Shown here in pieces: positions 22,801 through 35,400 of a stretch of 64,000 nucleotides of DNA. Source of the stretch: Bradysia coprophila. Taxonomy: Eukaryota; Arthropoda; Insecta; Diptera; Sciaridae. The notes under the pieces are model-generated. The model was not told where the DNA came from. It searched no databases and saw only the letters and a list, made by a program, of their open reading frames with translations. Location: NCBI RefSeq assembly GCF_014529535.1, contig NW_023503372.1, forward strand, positions 934,075 to 998,074, read 5' to 3'. The position numbers were made by a program, and so were the translations under genes. How positions within the stretch are numbered: position 1 is the first letter of the stretch; each line of letters opens with the position of its first letter.

Positions 22801-25800
22801 TTAGTTGTGTGCTTTTTTATACAATATTTCTTCTCATGTCGCGTGTCTCGCTTTTTCAATGTTTATATGTAACAGCACAATATAATATACGATCGGTGCA
22901 CATACATATGTATACCATTTTATACACCGTACAGCCAGAAGTATAAGATGGTCGCTAGATGTTGCTGCTGCTGCTGCTGCTAATTTTCGATACAATGAAC
23001 TATTTAAAAAGGCATTCACACATGTACATGAGATCACACACATTTTACGTGTGGTTATTGTTGATTTGTCTGTTGTTGGATGGTTGTTGTTGTTTTTCTC
23101 CTCTCTCGTTCAATGGGTAATGTTGAATCAAATGAGAAATGAGATGCCGCGCGCGCGGTTATTTCACTCGACACCCTAGAGTTATTATTTTTCGGAATAA
23201 AGATTGATTGGTGCGAGTGGGAATCTGAGCGTTTTATTTATGGTTCATCGGTCTTGGACAGGTTATCCATGCAAGATATTAGTCGGTCATATTTGACAGT
23301 ATTTTATATGACCTGTCGATTCTTTACTTCATATCTTCCGTCAAATTTTTTGTTTCCTCACATGTAACCAATTGAACCGAAAATTACGGGTAACGAACCG
23401 TCATGTCTGCTAGATACTTCAGTGCTGCCAAATGTTTATAAATGATTATGCTCCTACTGAGCGTTATGTCTTGCACACGTTTTGCAACCAGCCAAAATGG
23501 TTTCGTTTTATTTTGACGGTGCTACGTGTATGGCGTTTGTAAATTTTGATTGTTTCCACCCCGGAACGAATAAATGTGATTACATCGTGGTGTTCGGAGG
23601 TATAGCACTAGTACACCGATATGGTTGGTGTATGAATTGAGACAGGTATTCGCTGAGGTTTTTGTTGTGGATAGTAATTTCCTATCGTGGTTCTTAACCA
23701 CTGGAACACGGTGGTCGCTGGTTGTCATTTATTGTAGACTTTAATGCACATTGGCAGTGTGGACGGAAATGGGAGACTAATTGATGCAATTTGATTAGTG
23801 ACTAGTGACAACGCAGGCGAGAAAATAGTTATTTTTCCACCTTAGCTGAACCTTCGGGAGCCTTTGTTGTGAAATGCATTATATTGACATCAGGAAAATA
23901 GTAGGAAATTTAATTTTCACGGGTGGTTTGTGGCAATCGCAATGTAAATTCCAACTTTTTTTCCCTCTGTCAACAAATGCCTATTTCATATGTGATTTAC
24001 TTCACTAGACATGAGAAAATGACGTTTTGTTGACAATTTGTCTGATGACAGTTCGGTGTAGAAAATGTGTATTTTCACCCCTTTTATTTTGACAGATGAA
24101 AAACAGAAGTTTTCTCCACCGAACTGTCAAATTTGTCTTTGTTTTGAAAAACTGATGTTTTTGTTTGGCGAAAAAAACGGGTAATCGCACCTCGCACACA
24201 TCAAAATCGTTGAAAAAAAAAGAAAATTTCAATTCGAGCAATTCGACCTGGTTGGAATATTTTTTTTTCTTCACTCGGTAAACAAATAACTAGTTCAGTC
24301 CACCATTAATTTACCTTTGATTGAAGTTACGATACATCTTTGAATTCTTCTTCGTTTTCCAATTTAACGTTACAGTTCCTTTAAATTGGATGACTTGTTT
24401 CGTCATTCCGTTACGATATCCTCCATCCTCTTATGATTTTCCCAGTCGTCATTAAAATGTTTGCCTCTCTTCGTTCAATCTTATTTATTTATAAAATTAT
24501 GTGACTCCGCTAAATATTCAGACGATGTCTCCAATTGCGTTCGCTTTTTTTCGCTCGCTCTAAGAAAAAAAAATGTAATTTTCAACCTCCCACTTTTCAT
24601 CTGATTGAATGAATATTCTACAGCAACGAATATATGCAGACATTTTCTCTTCAATTACACCCAGTTGAACCGCAGGCGTAGTTATAAAAATGTACACCAC
24701 ACTTGCCATGAAAATATCAGAAATATTTTCACTATAAATGGCCTCCTCTTTCCCATCACAAACGTAAAAACCGATGTCAAATGTTTCCAGCAACTTTATA
24801 TGTTGCTGATAAAAAAAGGCCAGAGGTTTCCATCACAAGTTCATCATCTCGTGGCAATTAAAACAAAAAACCAAAATCAATCTAAATTTCATCATAATTA
24901 TGCAATGCAGAGTACTTTTCATCCAGCAGAAGGAGCAGCAGCAGCAGCACACACAAAAAAAATTATATCGAGAACAACAAACAAAACAACAAAACAAAAC
25001 GCCGTAGTCGCTCTTTCTGCGCACGGTCATCTTTTTCCATATTTTAATATAATTTCCCTCAACTCGTATATACATGTACCGCACAATATATCAAAAGATT
25101 ATGCACCCACCTAAAACCATTGAAGAAAATATCTGTGTGTACCACATTCGCTAGTTGGGTATAACATCAAAATAAATCCCGTGAAAAATCAATTTTCTTT
25201 CAATACGTGCTAACATTACGGAGCAATGAAATTTCCGCTGTATATAAGTTCGAGTTCGATTTAAGCACAGAGTCGTAGCATTCCATCATCTAATGTTATC
25301 ACATCCGTACATTTCTGGTACTTCTATCATTTGGTTCGACTCGTTTTTTTTTTTTTTGTTGTTGTTGCTGTATACCACCACCCGACCGTCAGAATTACAA
25401 TTTTCCTTAAAAAAAAAAAGTTTTGTCTTTGGTCGGAAACCAGAACAAAATGTTTTGCGAACGGGCAAAATGCAAAAAGGAAAAATATTAAATCCGAAGG
25501 GAGAAGAAATGTTGTTGAAAATTGTAACCAATAATTTAGTTTTCCCATGCAACAACAACGAAAACCTAAGCGACACATTCATTTTGTTCATTATCATAAT
25601 TAAAAATCAATACAAATACGATGGTCGACGACGGTACGGTGGTGGTACATATATATATTTTATGTGTACACACAGCACAATTTACTGAATAAAACCATCC
25701 CATATTTATACCCAGCAAAACCAGCATATTTTGTCTACTTTACATTACTTAAATGTAATACGACTCTCGCAATAAAATCAATACACATTCACATAAAATC

Positions 25801-26640
25801 TCGAAACCCTTTTGTATTACACGTATAATATGGAGTGTGTATCATGTATAATAGTAACATGTATATCTATACATTTATACACACAACATTCGCTGCTCCT
25901 CTGACACTATCATTTGAATGAAATTTGGACGAAGAGGAAGACGTAAAACACGGCAAATGATAATCTGTGGTGCCCTTTTTTCAAGCGAAGAAAAGGAACG
26001 AGAAATTTACTTTTTGTTATAAGAAAAACATATTTTCGAGACAATCTTTCGTTGCTGTATGTTCAGCATTCGATACTAATGCCAAACAAACGACACGACG
26101 AGAAGACAAAAAAAAAATTGTTTATTGAACGTAACGGAAAGGTATAAACGGGGAGTCAAATGACATTGAGAGTTGGCTTGCTCACATATTTATTGGGACA
26201 TGTGGTTTTTCGTCTTTTTTTTTGGTTTGATATGTGTGTGAGTTTAAAATTCAATATCCTTTTTGTGTAAAACTTCAATGCAGACATTTTAATGATTTGC
26301 GAAGAGGTAACCTAGGCAAACGAATGTATATTATGTTGAGAATATTATACACGTATCTATGTCGTATGCCTGAATCGCTACCTACTTACAAAATATTGCT
26401 ATACACACACACACACAAAAAGATGGTGAACATGACAAGGATTATGTTGATCGATGAATTTGAAAATGTGCAATCAACGCAATATTGCTTAATGGAATCA
26501 TGTTTCGTTATTCGTCATCTAACTTAAAGTTCATTCGGTCCACCTATATGACAACTAACAAATTTACAAATGAAGTAAAAGATTTTACAGGCTACATGCG
26601 TCAAGCACTACTTCGAAGTACCGAAATCTAAAGTTTTATT
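16877..26640. other. Non-coding region upstream of kismet
   Basis: Nearly 10 kb without a credible coding exon on either strand. It holds simple-sequence patches: GTT runs near 19380, CTG repeats near 22966, a short GC island GCCGCGCGCGCGG near 23146, and poly-T tracts. The longest open frames (a minus-strand frame at 21720-22073 and a plus-strand frame at 24605-25114) have biased or random-looking text. If the first kismet exon is near 7.5 kb, this is intronic. Confidence 0.4.
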
Positions 26641-26990
26641 TCCGTATCTTTATTGACCTCGGCTACGCCTCGGATCAACAAAATACTAACGTACTTTTCA
26701 TCATTAGTAGTTATGTAAAAGACTACTACAGGCTACTCGCTACTTGCAACTAAAATTGTACTTTACTTATGTCATGAGCTCTCGACGCCCTCACATGAAA
26801 AATCCATTACAAAACTCGGAATAAAAATGAAAAGTCATCTTTGCATGTGTTCATTGACCTCGCCTTCTCCTCGGGGTGTACGTAGTTCACCCTAAAGCTC
26901 GACCTTTCAGTTTTATTTCCTGTTGTCATTGTTGATTCGAGGTAAAGCCTGGGTCAATTGACGCACGAAAACGTAACTTTTACAATAAAT
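26640..26990 (-). repeat. Dispersed repeat, copy 2 (CCGAGGCG family), inverted relative to copy 1
   Basis: The minus strand reads TTTTGTTGATCCGAGGCGTAG..., one mismatch from copy 1 at 2887-2921. It also carries the TTTTGTAATGGATTTTTCATGTGAGGGCGTCGAGAG segment that follows in copy 1. Further decayed CCTCGCCTTCTCCTCGG and GATTCGAGGTAAAGCCTGGGTC words lie at about 26860 and 26935. That suggests a tandem or nested set of copies. Confidence 0.6.
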
Positions 26991-27036
26991 ACTTCGTCAG
27001 AGTGAAGTTTTTCGTTAGTAGGTAGTATATATAGAC

Positions 27037-27318
27037 CTATGCATGCCCATCTTTCATGTCACATACCAAAAATATTTGAATGTGTGCAGTGTCCTGGACA
27101 ATAATTGTTTTTGCGACCGGGTTAAAATTCTTATCGAAAACAAAAAATCCTTGAAATGAAACCCCAGAAGGGTGTGATACATAGACTACAATTGCAGAGT
27201 TTTTTACTTTCTTCAAATTAATCTGAATCCCAGCGCACGAAAATGGTTTACAAACATTCAAAAGCTGCATTCCCTCTTTGATGTGAACAGACACCGAAGG
27301 AATTGCTATCAATAGCAT
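27037..27318 (-). pseudogene. Possible orphan coding exon (unrecognised protein)
   Basis: An open frame of 93 codons whose middle reads like real protein (NSAIVVYVSHPSGVSFQGFFV), with a donor-like GTATGTGA after IQIFL. The SGVSFQGFFV pattern faintly recalls Reeler-type secreted domains, but that is only an impression. No partner exon, signal peptide or promoter was found, and a stop lies just upstream. It could be a gene relic, part of a repeat (copy 2 of the dispersed repeat abuts it), or chance. Confidence 0.22.
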
Positions 27319-28768
27319 TCTTACTAAAGTATCATCGTTGACAATACTGAAACTACAAATCCAAATACAAAGAACGAATGTAATTGGAGTGTGAAAGGTT
27401 TCGTAGTTTCATTAAAAGCAATGACTTTGAGGCTCTTATATTTACCCTATGCGCTCAAATGTTACGGTTTTATACATTACCTCAGACGGCAAAGTTCTAT
27501 ACAAAATGTTCTTTCAACCAGCCTTTAATCGCAATCAGACAAACAAACAAAAAACGAGTTCCAGACTAAGAGCAAAACAATTCGAAATGGAGCCCTGTTT
27601 ATGTTCGCACTGTCTTGGGGGCAAAGTTTTGCGCCTTATGTTGTTTAATTATTCATAAGCGTAGAGCTTTTCCCCTTAGGCGCTGCGATGTATCATCGGT
27701 CGAATTGTATGTTTAACGATCCCGAAATAGTTTCCGCATAAAATCTCAATTTATCTGAACACATTTGATCTGTTTTTAACAACTAAACCGCAGAGGCGAG
27801 TAGGTTGGCTTAATTCAAATAAAAAACACAAAAAAAAAACGCTCGAAACATTCGAAACATTTTAATATTTCTGTCGTCTCGTCTGCTGAGTGTCTAGTCA
27901 AGCTTATATTTCAATGAAATTACGACACTGCGCCTATCTCTCTATATTTCGTATACTTGAAATTGGATTTTGTTTGTGTTTTGTGCTTCGAATATACGTG
28001 TGTCAGTGTCTGTGTGGACTGGGTCTGTGTATACGGAGTGTATTTTTTCTCGTGTAACATTATAACGGCGTTGTTGAATGATTTTACACGATGGTGCCCC
28101 GGTGCGGGTGTTTTGTTCCATCTGTTATCGGAATTGTAATACATTTTCAGCTCGAAATGGGAATTTCATTGATGCTGGCAGCTATTGAAAATTGAAAATA
28201 TTTTTGGAGAGGATTTTTATTTTTAAATTAAATGAAATGGTTCGGAACCCACCACCATTGACTTTGCAATTAAAATCGATTCGGTTCAATTGAAGAGAAA
28301 CCGAAAGATTAATGTGACAACGAAAACTGAATACGGTTTTGCTGTACATCGAAATCGAATCGAAAAGGTCGCAGACGTGTGTTGCTTCGGCCTGGAGGCG
28401 ATATATATAACTAAGATGCAAATAATTAGCAAAGTTTTTCGAAGAGCAATCGTCTTATGCGTACAGCTCACAGGGGTGAAACTTAAAACAAATTGCTGAT
28501 TAGCACATTTTTGATTTTTGTAACCAGCCCTGTACGAATGTCCGTTCATATACCGAACCGTTTTTTCATTTTTCAAGAAATCGAAATTTAGGCAATGGCC
28601 GAATTCTTTGGTATCGAAATGGTGCTCAGCATAGAGTTTGTTGATAATTTTAAACTAAATCGTCAACTTATTAGATCACTTAAGTTAAGTTGTTCTGACC
28701 CTCTGTACTTACATTCCCTTTCTTTTCTGACCAATTGATTTACGTTTCTTTTCTTTTTCTATTTCCAG

Positions 28769-29253
28769 ACATCATGCATGCCAACAACGCACCATTTTCC
28801 ATTGAATGAAATTCAATCCACCACACTTTCCATTTAAATAATTATGGAAGAGTCATCATCGTCAACCGATCGTTTAGTGGATGACGATCATCTGCCAATG
28901 ATCACATTGACCAACTAAATGCACACAATCCAATAAAGGAGAAACCAAGAAAACCAAGTAAAAAGAAAAGGAAAATCCTCCGGAAGAAAAATTTCAAAAA
29001 ATTGGAAAAGTCTCGTGACCACCATACACACAACCGGACATTTTTTTAACATTAACGTACATTGGAGACCAATACTCTCTCCTTGAAGCAAATTTTTTTT
29101 ATATTTTGTTAGAATTTTGTTTGTCTATTTTGTATTCCGTTCAAAAAAACACCGCCAGCGAATAACATCGTGTTGGAGCAGAAAACTGACCCCACTGCTA
29201 ATTTATACATATGAACAAGGACGAAGCGGACAGAGTTTCGTTATTAAATTATT
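28769..29253 (+). other. kis: kismet 5' UTR exon with upstream ORFs
   Basis: Bounded by a strong pyrimidine-rich acceptor (TTTCTTTTTCTATTTCCAG) and donor GTAAGTG at 29254. It contains several short upstream ORFs: ATGs at 28774 (11 codons), 28778 (19 codons) and 28844 (24 codons, beginning MEESSSSTDRLVDDDHLP). A fourth ATG at 29211 is open to the donor. None can be spliced in frame to the main start without meeting a stop, so the exon is untranslated apart from uORFs. The acceptor shows that at least one more leader exon exists upstream. Confidence 0.6.
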
Positions 29254-29443
29254 GTAAGTGAACCAATTTTAGATCTTTAGAACTCAGCTTTTGTTCTTCA
29301 ATTGATTCGATTCCAATTTCTTTTCTATCTATTCTACGAACTGGTCGATACAACAGACACGCTTAGTAGATATTAATAGAGTAACGTAACAAAGTGCAAA
29401 GTTTACTCGAAATTAAATTATTTGATAATTTGTCTAATTCTAA

Positions 29444-32400
29444 ATGGATGGAAATGCGCAGAATATGTTTCACGGAAATCATCAAGGGTAAGTCCATTGG
29501 ACGTTCGAATTGAATCGCTCACGATTTTTACCTAACAATTCGATTCCGTTCACAGTGATGCATACTACCGATACGATGCAGCCGCACCACGACCGATGGG
29601 ACCACCTGGCGCGTACGCCCGACATCGTGCTCCACATCCGTTGCAACAGCAACAACCCCAATATCCATCATACCAATCACCTGCGGACAACATGTATTCC
29701 ATGGGTGATCAACACGGCGGTTTAGCTGGTCTTGGTGATTTGGGTGGATGGGGAACGCCGGCCAATGCACAAGCTGGTCCATATCCGGCAAGTGGAATGG
29801 CATACGGACATCCACAAGCTGCACCACAGTCGCAACGTCAATCACAATCACAGGCTGGCTATCGGCAACACATTTCCGCGTATCCACAACAAGATCCGCA
29901 GAAAATGCAATTTCCTGGCCAGCAAGGACTGATGCTCCAACAGCAAGGCTATGGAGCGTTGAGTCAACAACAAGCCCAGCAACAACGTGTTCCACAGCAT
30001 TACAGCCAAGCAGCTGCGCATCCGATGTATCCGGGAGCCCCCCAAGCTCAACCGACGAGTCAATCGCAGTATGGATCGTATGCGTCAACGGCGGCAATGC
30101 AACATCAATCGAGTCGACCACCACAACATGTATCTTACGGACATAGCCAATTAGATCAGCCAAGTTATCAACATTTAACTAATTCGGCAGCGCCCAATCT
30201 GCATTTGCCAAGTGCCCAAAGTCAGCCCCAACAACATTCGAATCATCCGAGTCAACAGAGTCAAGGTCATTTGGGTCAAGCACAGCAGAGTCACATATCA
30301 CATCCAGTTCAGCCACAATCTCAAATTCATTCAAATCAGGTTGTTCATCCACCGCAACAGCAAGCACATCCGCAGAACCATTCACAGCATCCTGGACTTG
30401 TTCCTCATTCAAATGTCCAACAAAGTGCATCAAATATACCGACAAGTGTACAGCAATCTCATTCGAATTTGGGCCATTCGCAGTCACAACATCCCCAACA
30501 GCAGGCTCAACTTCAAAATCTAATGCATCCCGTCGGATCTGTGCCCGTTCAACTTCAACCGCCTTTAGTTTCTCAACAGCAGCAACAACAAAATCAAACG
30601 GGCCATCCAATCGGCCAACAGCTCGGTTTACAAATGCCACATAATCATCCTGTGCAAGGCTATGGAGTACCACATCCGAACCAATCTGGGCCACAGCAAA
30701 CACCATACATTACACCATCGAAGCCACAATCACAATCACAGCAACAACAGCAATCCCAAGCTCAACAAATGGGTAGTAGTCCACAGTATCGAGCGCCATT
30801 TCCCCAATTATCACCACAAATGTCACCGCGACCACCTCAAATGTCGCCACATTCACAAATGTCTCCACGACAAGTAATGTCGCCCGCCAAACCATTACAA
30901 CAAACTCCACTATCACCACATCCGCATATGCCGAGCGGTCCGAGCCCACGACCTAATCAGCAATCTGGCATGCCCACTCAGCAGTCATCTAAGGCATCAT
31001 CCGGATCGGTGTCCACATTGCAAGCATTGGAACAGATGGTAATGCCTCCGTCCAACAATAACGGTGGCAATAACATTGAATATCCGCCGTCACCGTATCG
31101 GCCGCCATTGCATCAACAGCAACAGCTGCAATCGAATCCGCTGTCACCAATGGGACCACGAATGCCAATGTCGCCCCAACATCAACAATGGCCAGCAATT
31201 AATCGACCGTCTAGCGGTCTAGGAAATAACACAAATTTAAATCATCAGCAGCAGCAACAACAGCAACTTATGTACGATCAACAAAACATGCCACAGGCAA
31301 GTAGCAACAAAACATTTTCGTTTTTAGTCCCATTCCAAATTACAATTCCTCTTTCCGAGGATTTTTTTGTAAAATTATTTCACCTGTCTCCCACGTCGAC
31401 TGATCAACTTTTTTCTTTTCGTTTTACAGAAAGTATACGCACAATTACCATCTATGTCGCAAATGAATGAATTAACTCCCCTATCGATGCCACCGACCAG
31501 TCGAAGTTTGTCACCGTTCAATATTGCCGAACTGGACAGTAAAAAGCCAAGCGAATACAGTATGATGCAACAGTCGTCTGAGCCGGCACTAAGCATACCG
31601 AATTTAGTCAATCAAGATACTCCGGTATCGACGGCCGACGTTAATTTGCTCGATCCATTTTCGGCTGTCATGGAACCAATTGCACCAACCGTGACGCCCG
31701 TTCCTATAGAGAAAACTCATTCGGAAAATACTCATCAACTTCAACAGCAGATGCTACATCAGCCTCAACTCCACCGACATGATGACATACCACAACAGCA
31801 GCAGCAGCAACAACCATCACTTCAGCATCAACAATCAATGATGGCTGATCAACAGCTGCAGCAACATAGTTCATCAACAAATTTACAAAATCAAAATCAG
31901 ATCAATCAATCACAACAGTTGCATCAACCGCAACTCAATACACCTCCTCAACAACAACAACAACAAATTGAACCACATCACGCATTGCAAGCATCGACCA
32001 ATGACGATTCATCGATGATGCAATCGCTGAACGACAATTCGAATTCGAACAAGTCGATGCCGGCACAGTCATTGGATGTCATGAAATTATCCGAATCCGA
32101 TTCGACGAATGAAAATTCGAATCATCCGCAGGAGAATATCAATGAAGAAAGCATGTCTTCGCTTCGTGGCAATGACGATCAAAGTCAAGACGGACTGTCA
32201 GCTGAAACAATGAAAAGTATAACTGAAACATTACGATCGCCTGAAGCCAGTCCGCCGCCACAAGAAGAACCGGAACCGGATCCACAACCTATCGAATCGA
32301 CACATTCGGAACCAGAGCCAATGCCACAAGAGTCTCAAGCCGAAAGTGTACCATCACCGACACCAGAAGAAAGTTCGGAAACAAATGAAATTGAAGCAAC

Positions 32401-35400
32401 ACTGCCCACCACCGAACCAACGCCAGTTGAACCAGCTCCAATTACACCACCAATCGTAATTGCAGCTCCGATCGCTCCTTCTATTACACCGCCCGAAGAG
32501 AATCTTCCAATAGTGGAGTCGACTTCACAAGCGGAACCCACACCAACTGCACAACCGCAAATAACAACGAACGTACAGACACAACCGACTGCCGTATCGA
32601 GTGCAACTCAGCCTGCTGTTGTACAGAATGCATTGAATGCCCAGTCACAGATGATGCAACCGACAGTGCCCATGACTATGATGCCTGGGCAAACCATGTA
32701 CGATCCAATGTTGATGGGAGCTCGTCCGCCAGTGGCTACAACCGGAATGCATGGAATGATGGGTTATCCACCAGCTCCAATAACTCATCACGCTGAAAGG
32801 GCTGCGTTGCAACAACAATTACAGGAAATGTACTGCATGCCACCGAATCAAGAAATTCAAGAGAAAATTGTTAGACTCCAAGAACGATTGAATTTGCTCA
32901 GTCAACACGAGGCAAACGATCAGTGTACTGGTGGACCACAATGTATATTACAAAGTCCATTGTATTCAGCGCCAATGATCGACAGTCCACAAGTATCAAG
33001 TACGACTGGACGAGGTCGTGGCCGAGGATCGTCAAAGCCCAGAAAACCCCGAATTAAGAAAGCAGAAAAGTTACTATTGCAACAGCAACAGCAGCAACAA
33101 CAACTATCACAAATCAGTGCCGATTCTGGAGACAGTTTACCGTTGAAAAATCCAGAACAATTACCGGTGTCCGAGGATTGTGTCACACCCGGCGCTGGAT
33201 TGGCCGGCCTGACCGAATTGAGCAACGAAATGACTGATTTGAACGAAGGTGACGACCAGTCGCAAGATAGATCATTTGCTGATCTCGATGCATCAACAAC
33301 CGAGGGTCGAAAAACGAAAAAACCCCGAAAGCCTCGCACGCCCAAAGATCCGAATAAGATCAAACCAAAAGCTCCGAAAGAGCCAAAGGAACCGAAAGAG
33401 CGCAAGAAGCGTGAACCACGTGATCCCAATGAACCGAAAAAGAAACGCGGTCGCAAGCCCAATGCTGAAAAACAGTTGCTGGATCAAAGCGGCGATCAAT
33501 CAATGTCGTTGGACACAAGTACCGAATTAAATCGTACCGACGACGCATCGTCACCGATTCCAACGAATCAGTCTGATGATGGTAAGTCAAATGATGGAAA
33601 TAATCTGTTGGGAGGAAGTGATGAAGTTACCGATTTTGATGACATTCCAGTGTCGAAAATTCCAATAAAAAGCTTGCTAGAAGATGCAGCTAAAAAGGCT
33701 GAATTGGAAGGTGAAAATTCGCAAAGTTCCATGCCCGAAGATGGTAGCACGCCGAAACGAAGTAGAAAATCAACCGGTGGTCCACGACCAGGCAGTGGAC
33801 GAAAGCGAGGCAGTACAAAGAGTGGCAAAAAGCGCTTGAGACACCGCGGACGCATTGTACCCGAATCGGATGGCGAAGCCGATGATTTGATAACAACGCC
33901 ACCACCCAGTCCGCCGATTGATCCTGAATTCGATAGTTCCAAGCGACGATCGGCTCGTAACACTCAACGCAAGAAGTATGTCGATGATGTTATGCTGAGT
34001 ATATCGGATGAAGAGTCCGGAATCATTTCGCCGACCCCAGTCAAAATTCCGAAGGAAAAGAAAGACGATTCGGAGAAGAAGGATGCGGATGGTGAAGATT
34101 TGGACAAAACTGATGAAGGCGATGAAGTTTCTACCACCGAAAATGTGGACAGTGCTGAGAAGAAGGAAAAGGTGGAAAAACCAGAAAAGAGAAGTGAAAA
34201 GGCGGAAAAATCAACGGAAATCGATAACAAACCGAACTACGTGTACGTAAATACGACGGACGAAGACTCAATGGTCGTTCAGCATGTGTTGGCAATGCGA
34301 ATGGGTAAACGGGAATTGTTACCAGAACCGAAACAAAAGAAACGAAAACCGAAAAAGGAAGATGAAAAGTCCGTCAAAGATGAGGCGGAAAAAGAAAACG
34401 AGGAAAAAGACGAGAAGATTGAGGAGAAATCGGAGGAGGATAAACCAGCCGATGAAACTACTGACGTCAAACCTGAAAAAGAAGACGTCGAAATGTTAGA
34501 GGTGCCAACAATCCCTAAAGAAACTGACGAAGAAAGTGAAACGAACGATGACCCGAAATCCAACAAAGATGCTCCATCTACGGACACTGAAGAAGAGGAA
34601 GCTGTGGTAACAGAGAAAGTGGATAAGGAGGAGAAGGAGGACAAAAAAGAAGAAGTCGCCGAGAAAGAGGAAATGGAGGTGGACGAAACCAACGAAGATA
34701 CCGTTGAAGACAAAGACGAGAAAATGGAGGATGAGGAGGAGGAAGAGGACGTAGCATCGCCCAAAGAAGTCACAGAAAAAGTCGACGATAAGTCAGATAA
34801 TGACGAGACCAAAGAAATTGAACCGAAAGTCGAAAAGAAAAGCGATGACACAGAGCCAAAAGTCGAAACCGATGCATCGTCAAACAAATCCGATTCGGAT
34901 TCAGATTCATCATCCGATTCGGAAGACGAAAAGGATAAACCACCGCCAGTTATGGTCGATGTGGAAGAGTATTATGTGAAATATCGCAACTTCTCGTATC
35001 TGCATTGTGAGTGGCGAACCGAAGAGGAATTGTTCAAGGGAGATCGTCGCGTTGCCGCCAAAATCAAACGTTTCCAATTGAAGCAAGCGCAACAAATGAA
35101 CATTTTCGAAAATCTCGATGAAGATCCCTTCAATCCGGACTTCATTGAAACGGATCGTGTATTGGACGTATCCGAACACACCGACTCGCAGACCGGTGAA
35201 AAGGCCACACATTACCTTGTCAAGTGGAAGAGTTTACCGTATGAAGACAGTACATGGGAATTGGAGAAGGACGTAGATCCAGTCAAAATTGAGCAATTCT
35301 ATCAATTCACCAAAATTCCACCGAAAGACAAATGGAAACCGAAACGTAGACCAACTGCTGAACAGTGGAAACAGTTGCCGGAGACACCTGTCTACAAAGG

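Noticed and set aside
23146..23160. GCCGCGCGCGCGG as a CpG-island promoter
   Set aside because: The GC run is only about 15 bp, with no transcript features around it; probably a chance or simple-repeat patch.
24605..25114. 169-codon plus-strand open frame
   Set aside because: Its composition is dominated by Asn/Thr/His/Lys from AT-rich and CAA/GCA-repeat DNA. No domain, no splice context, and a comparable frame exists on the other strand.
29528..30163. 211-codon minus-strand open frame
   Set aside because: Antisense shadow of the Gln/His-rich kismet exon.
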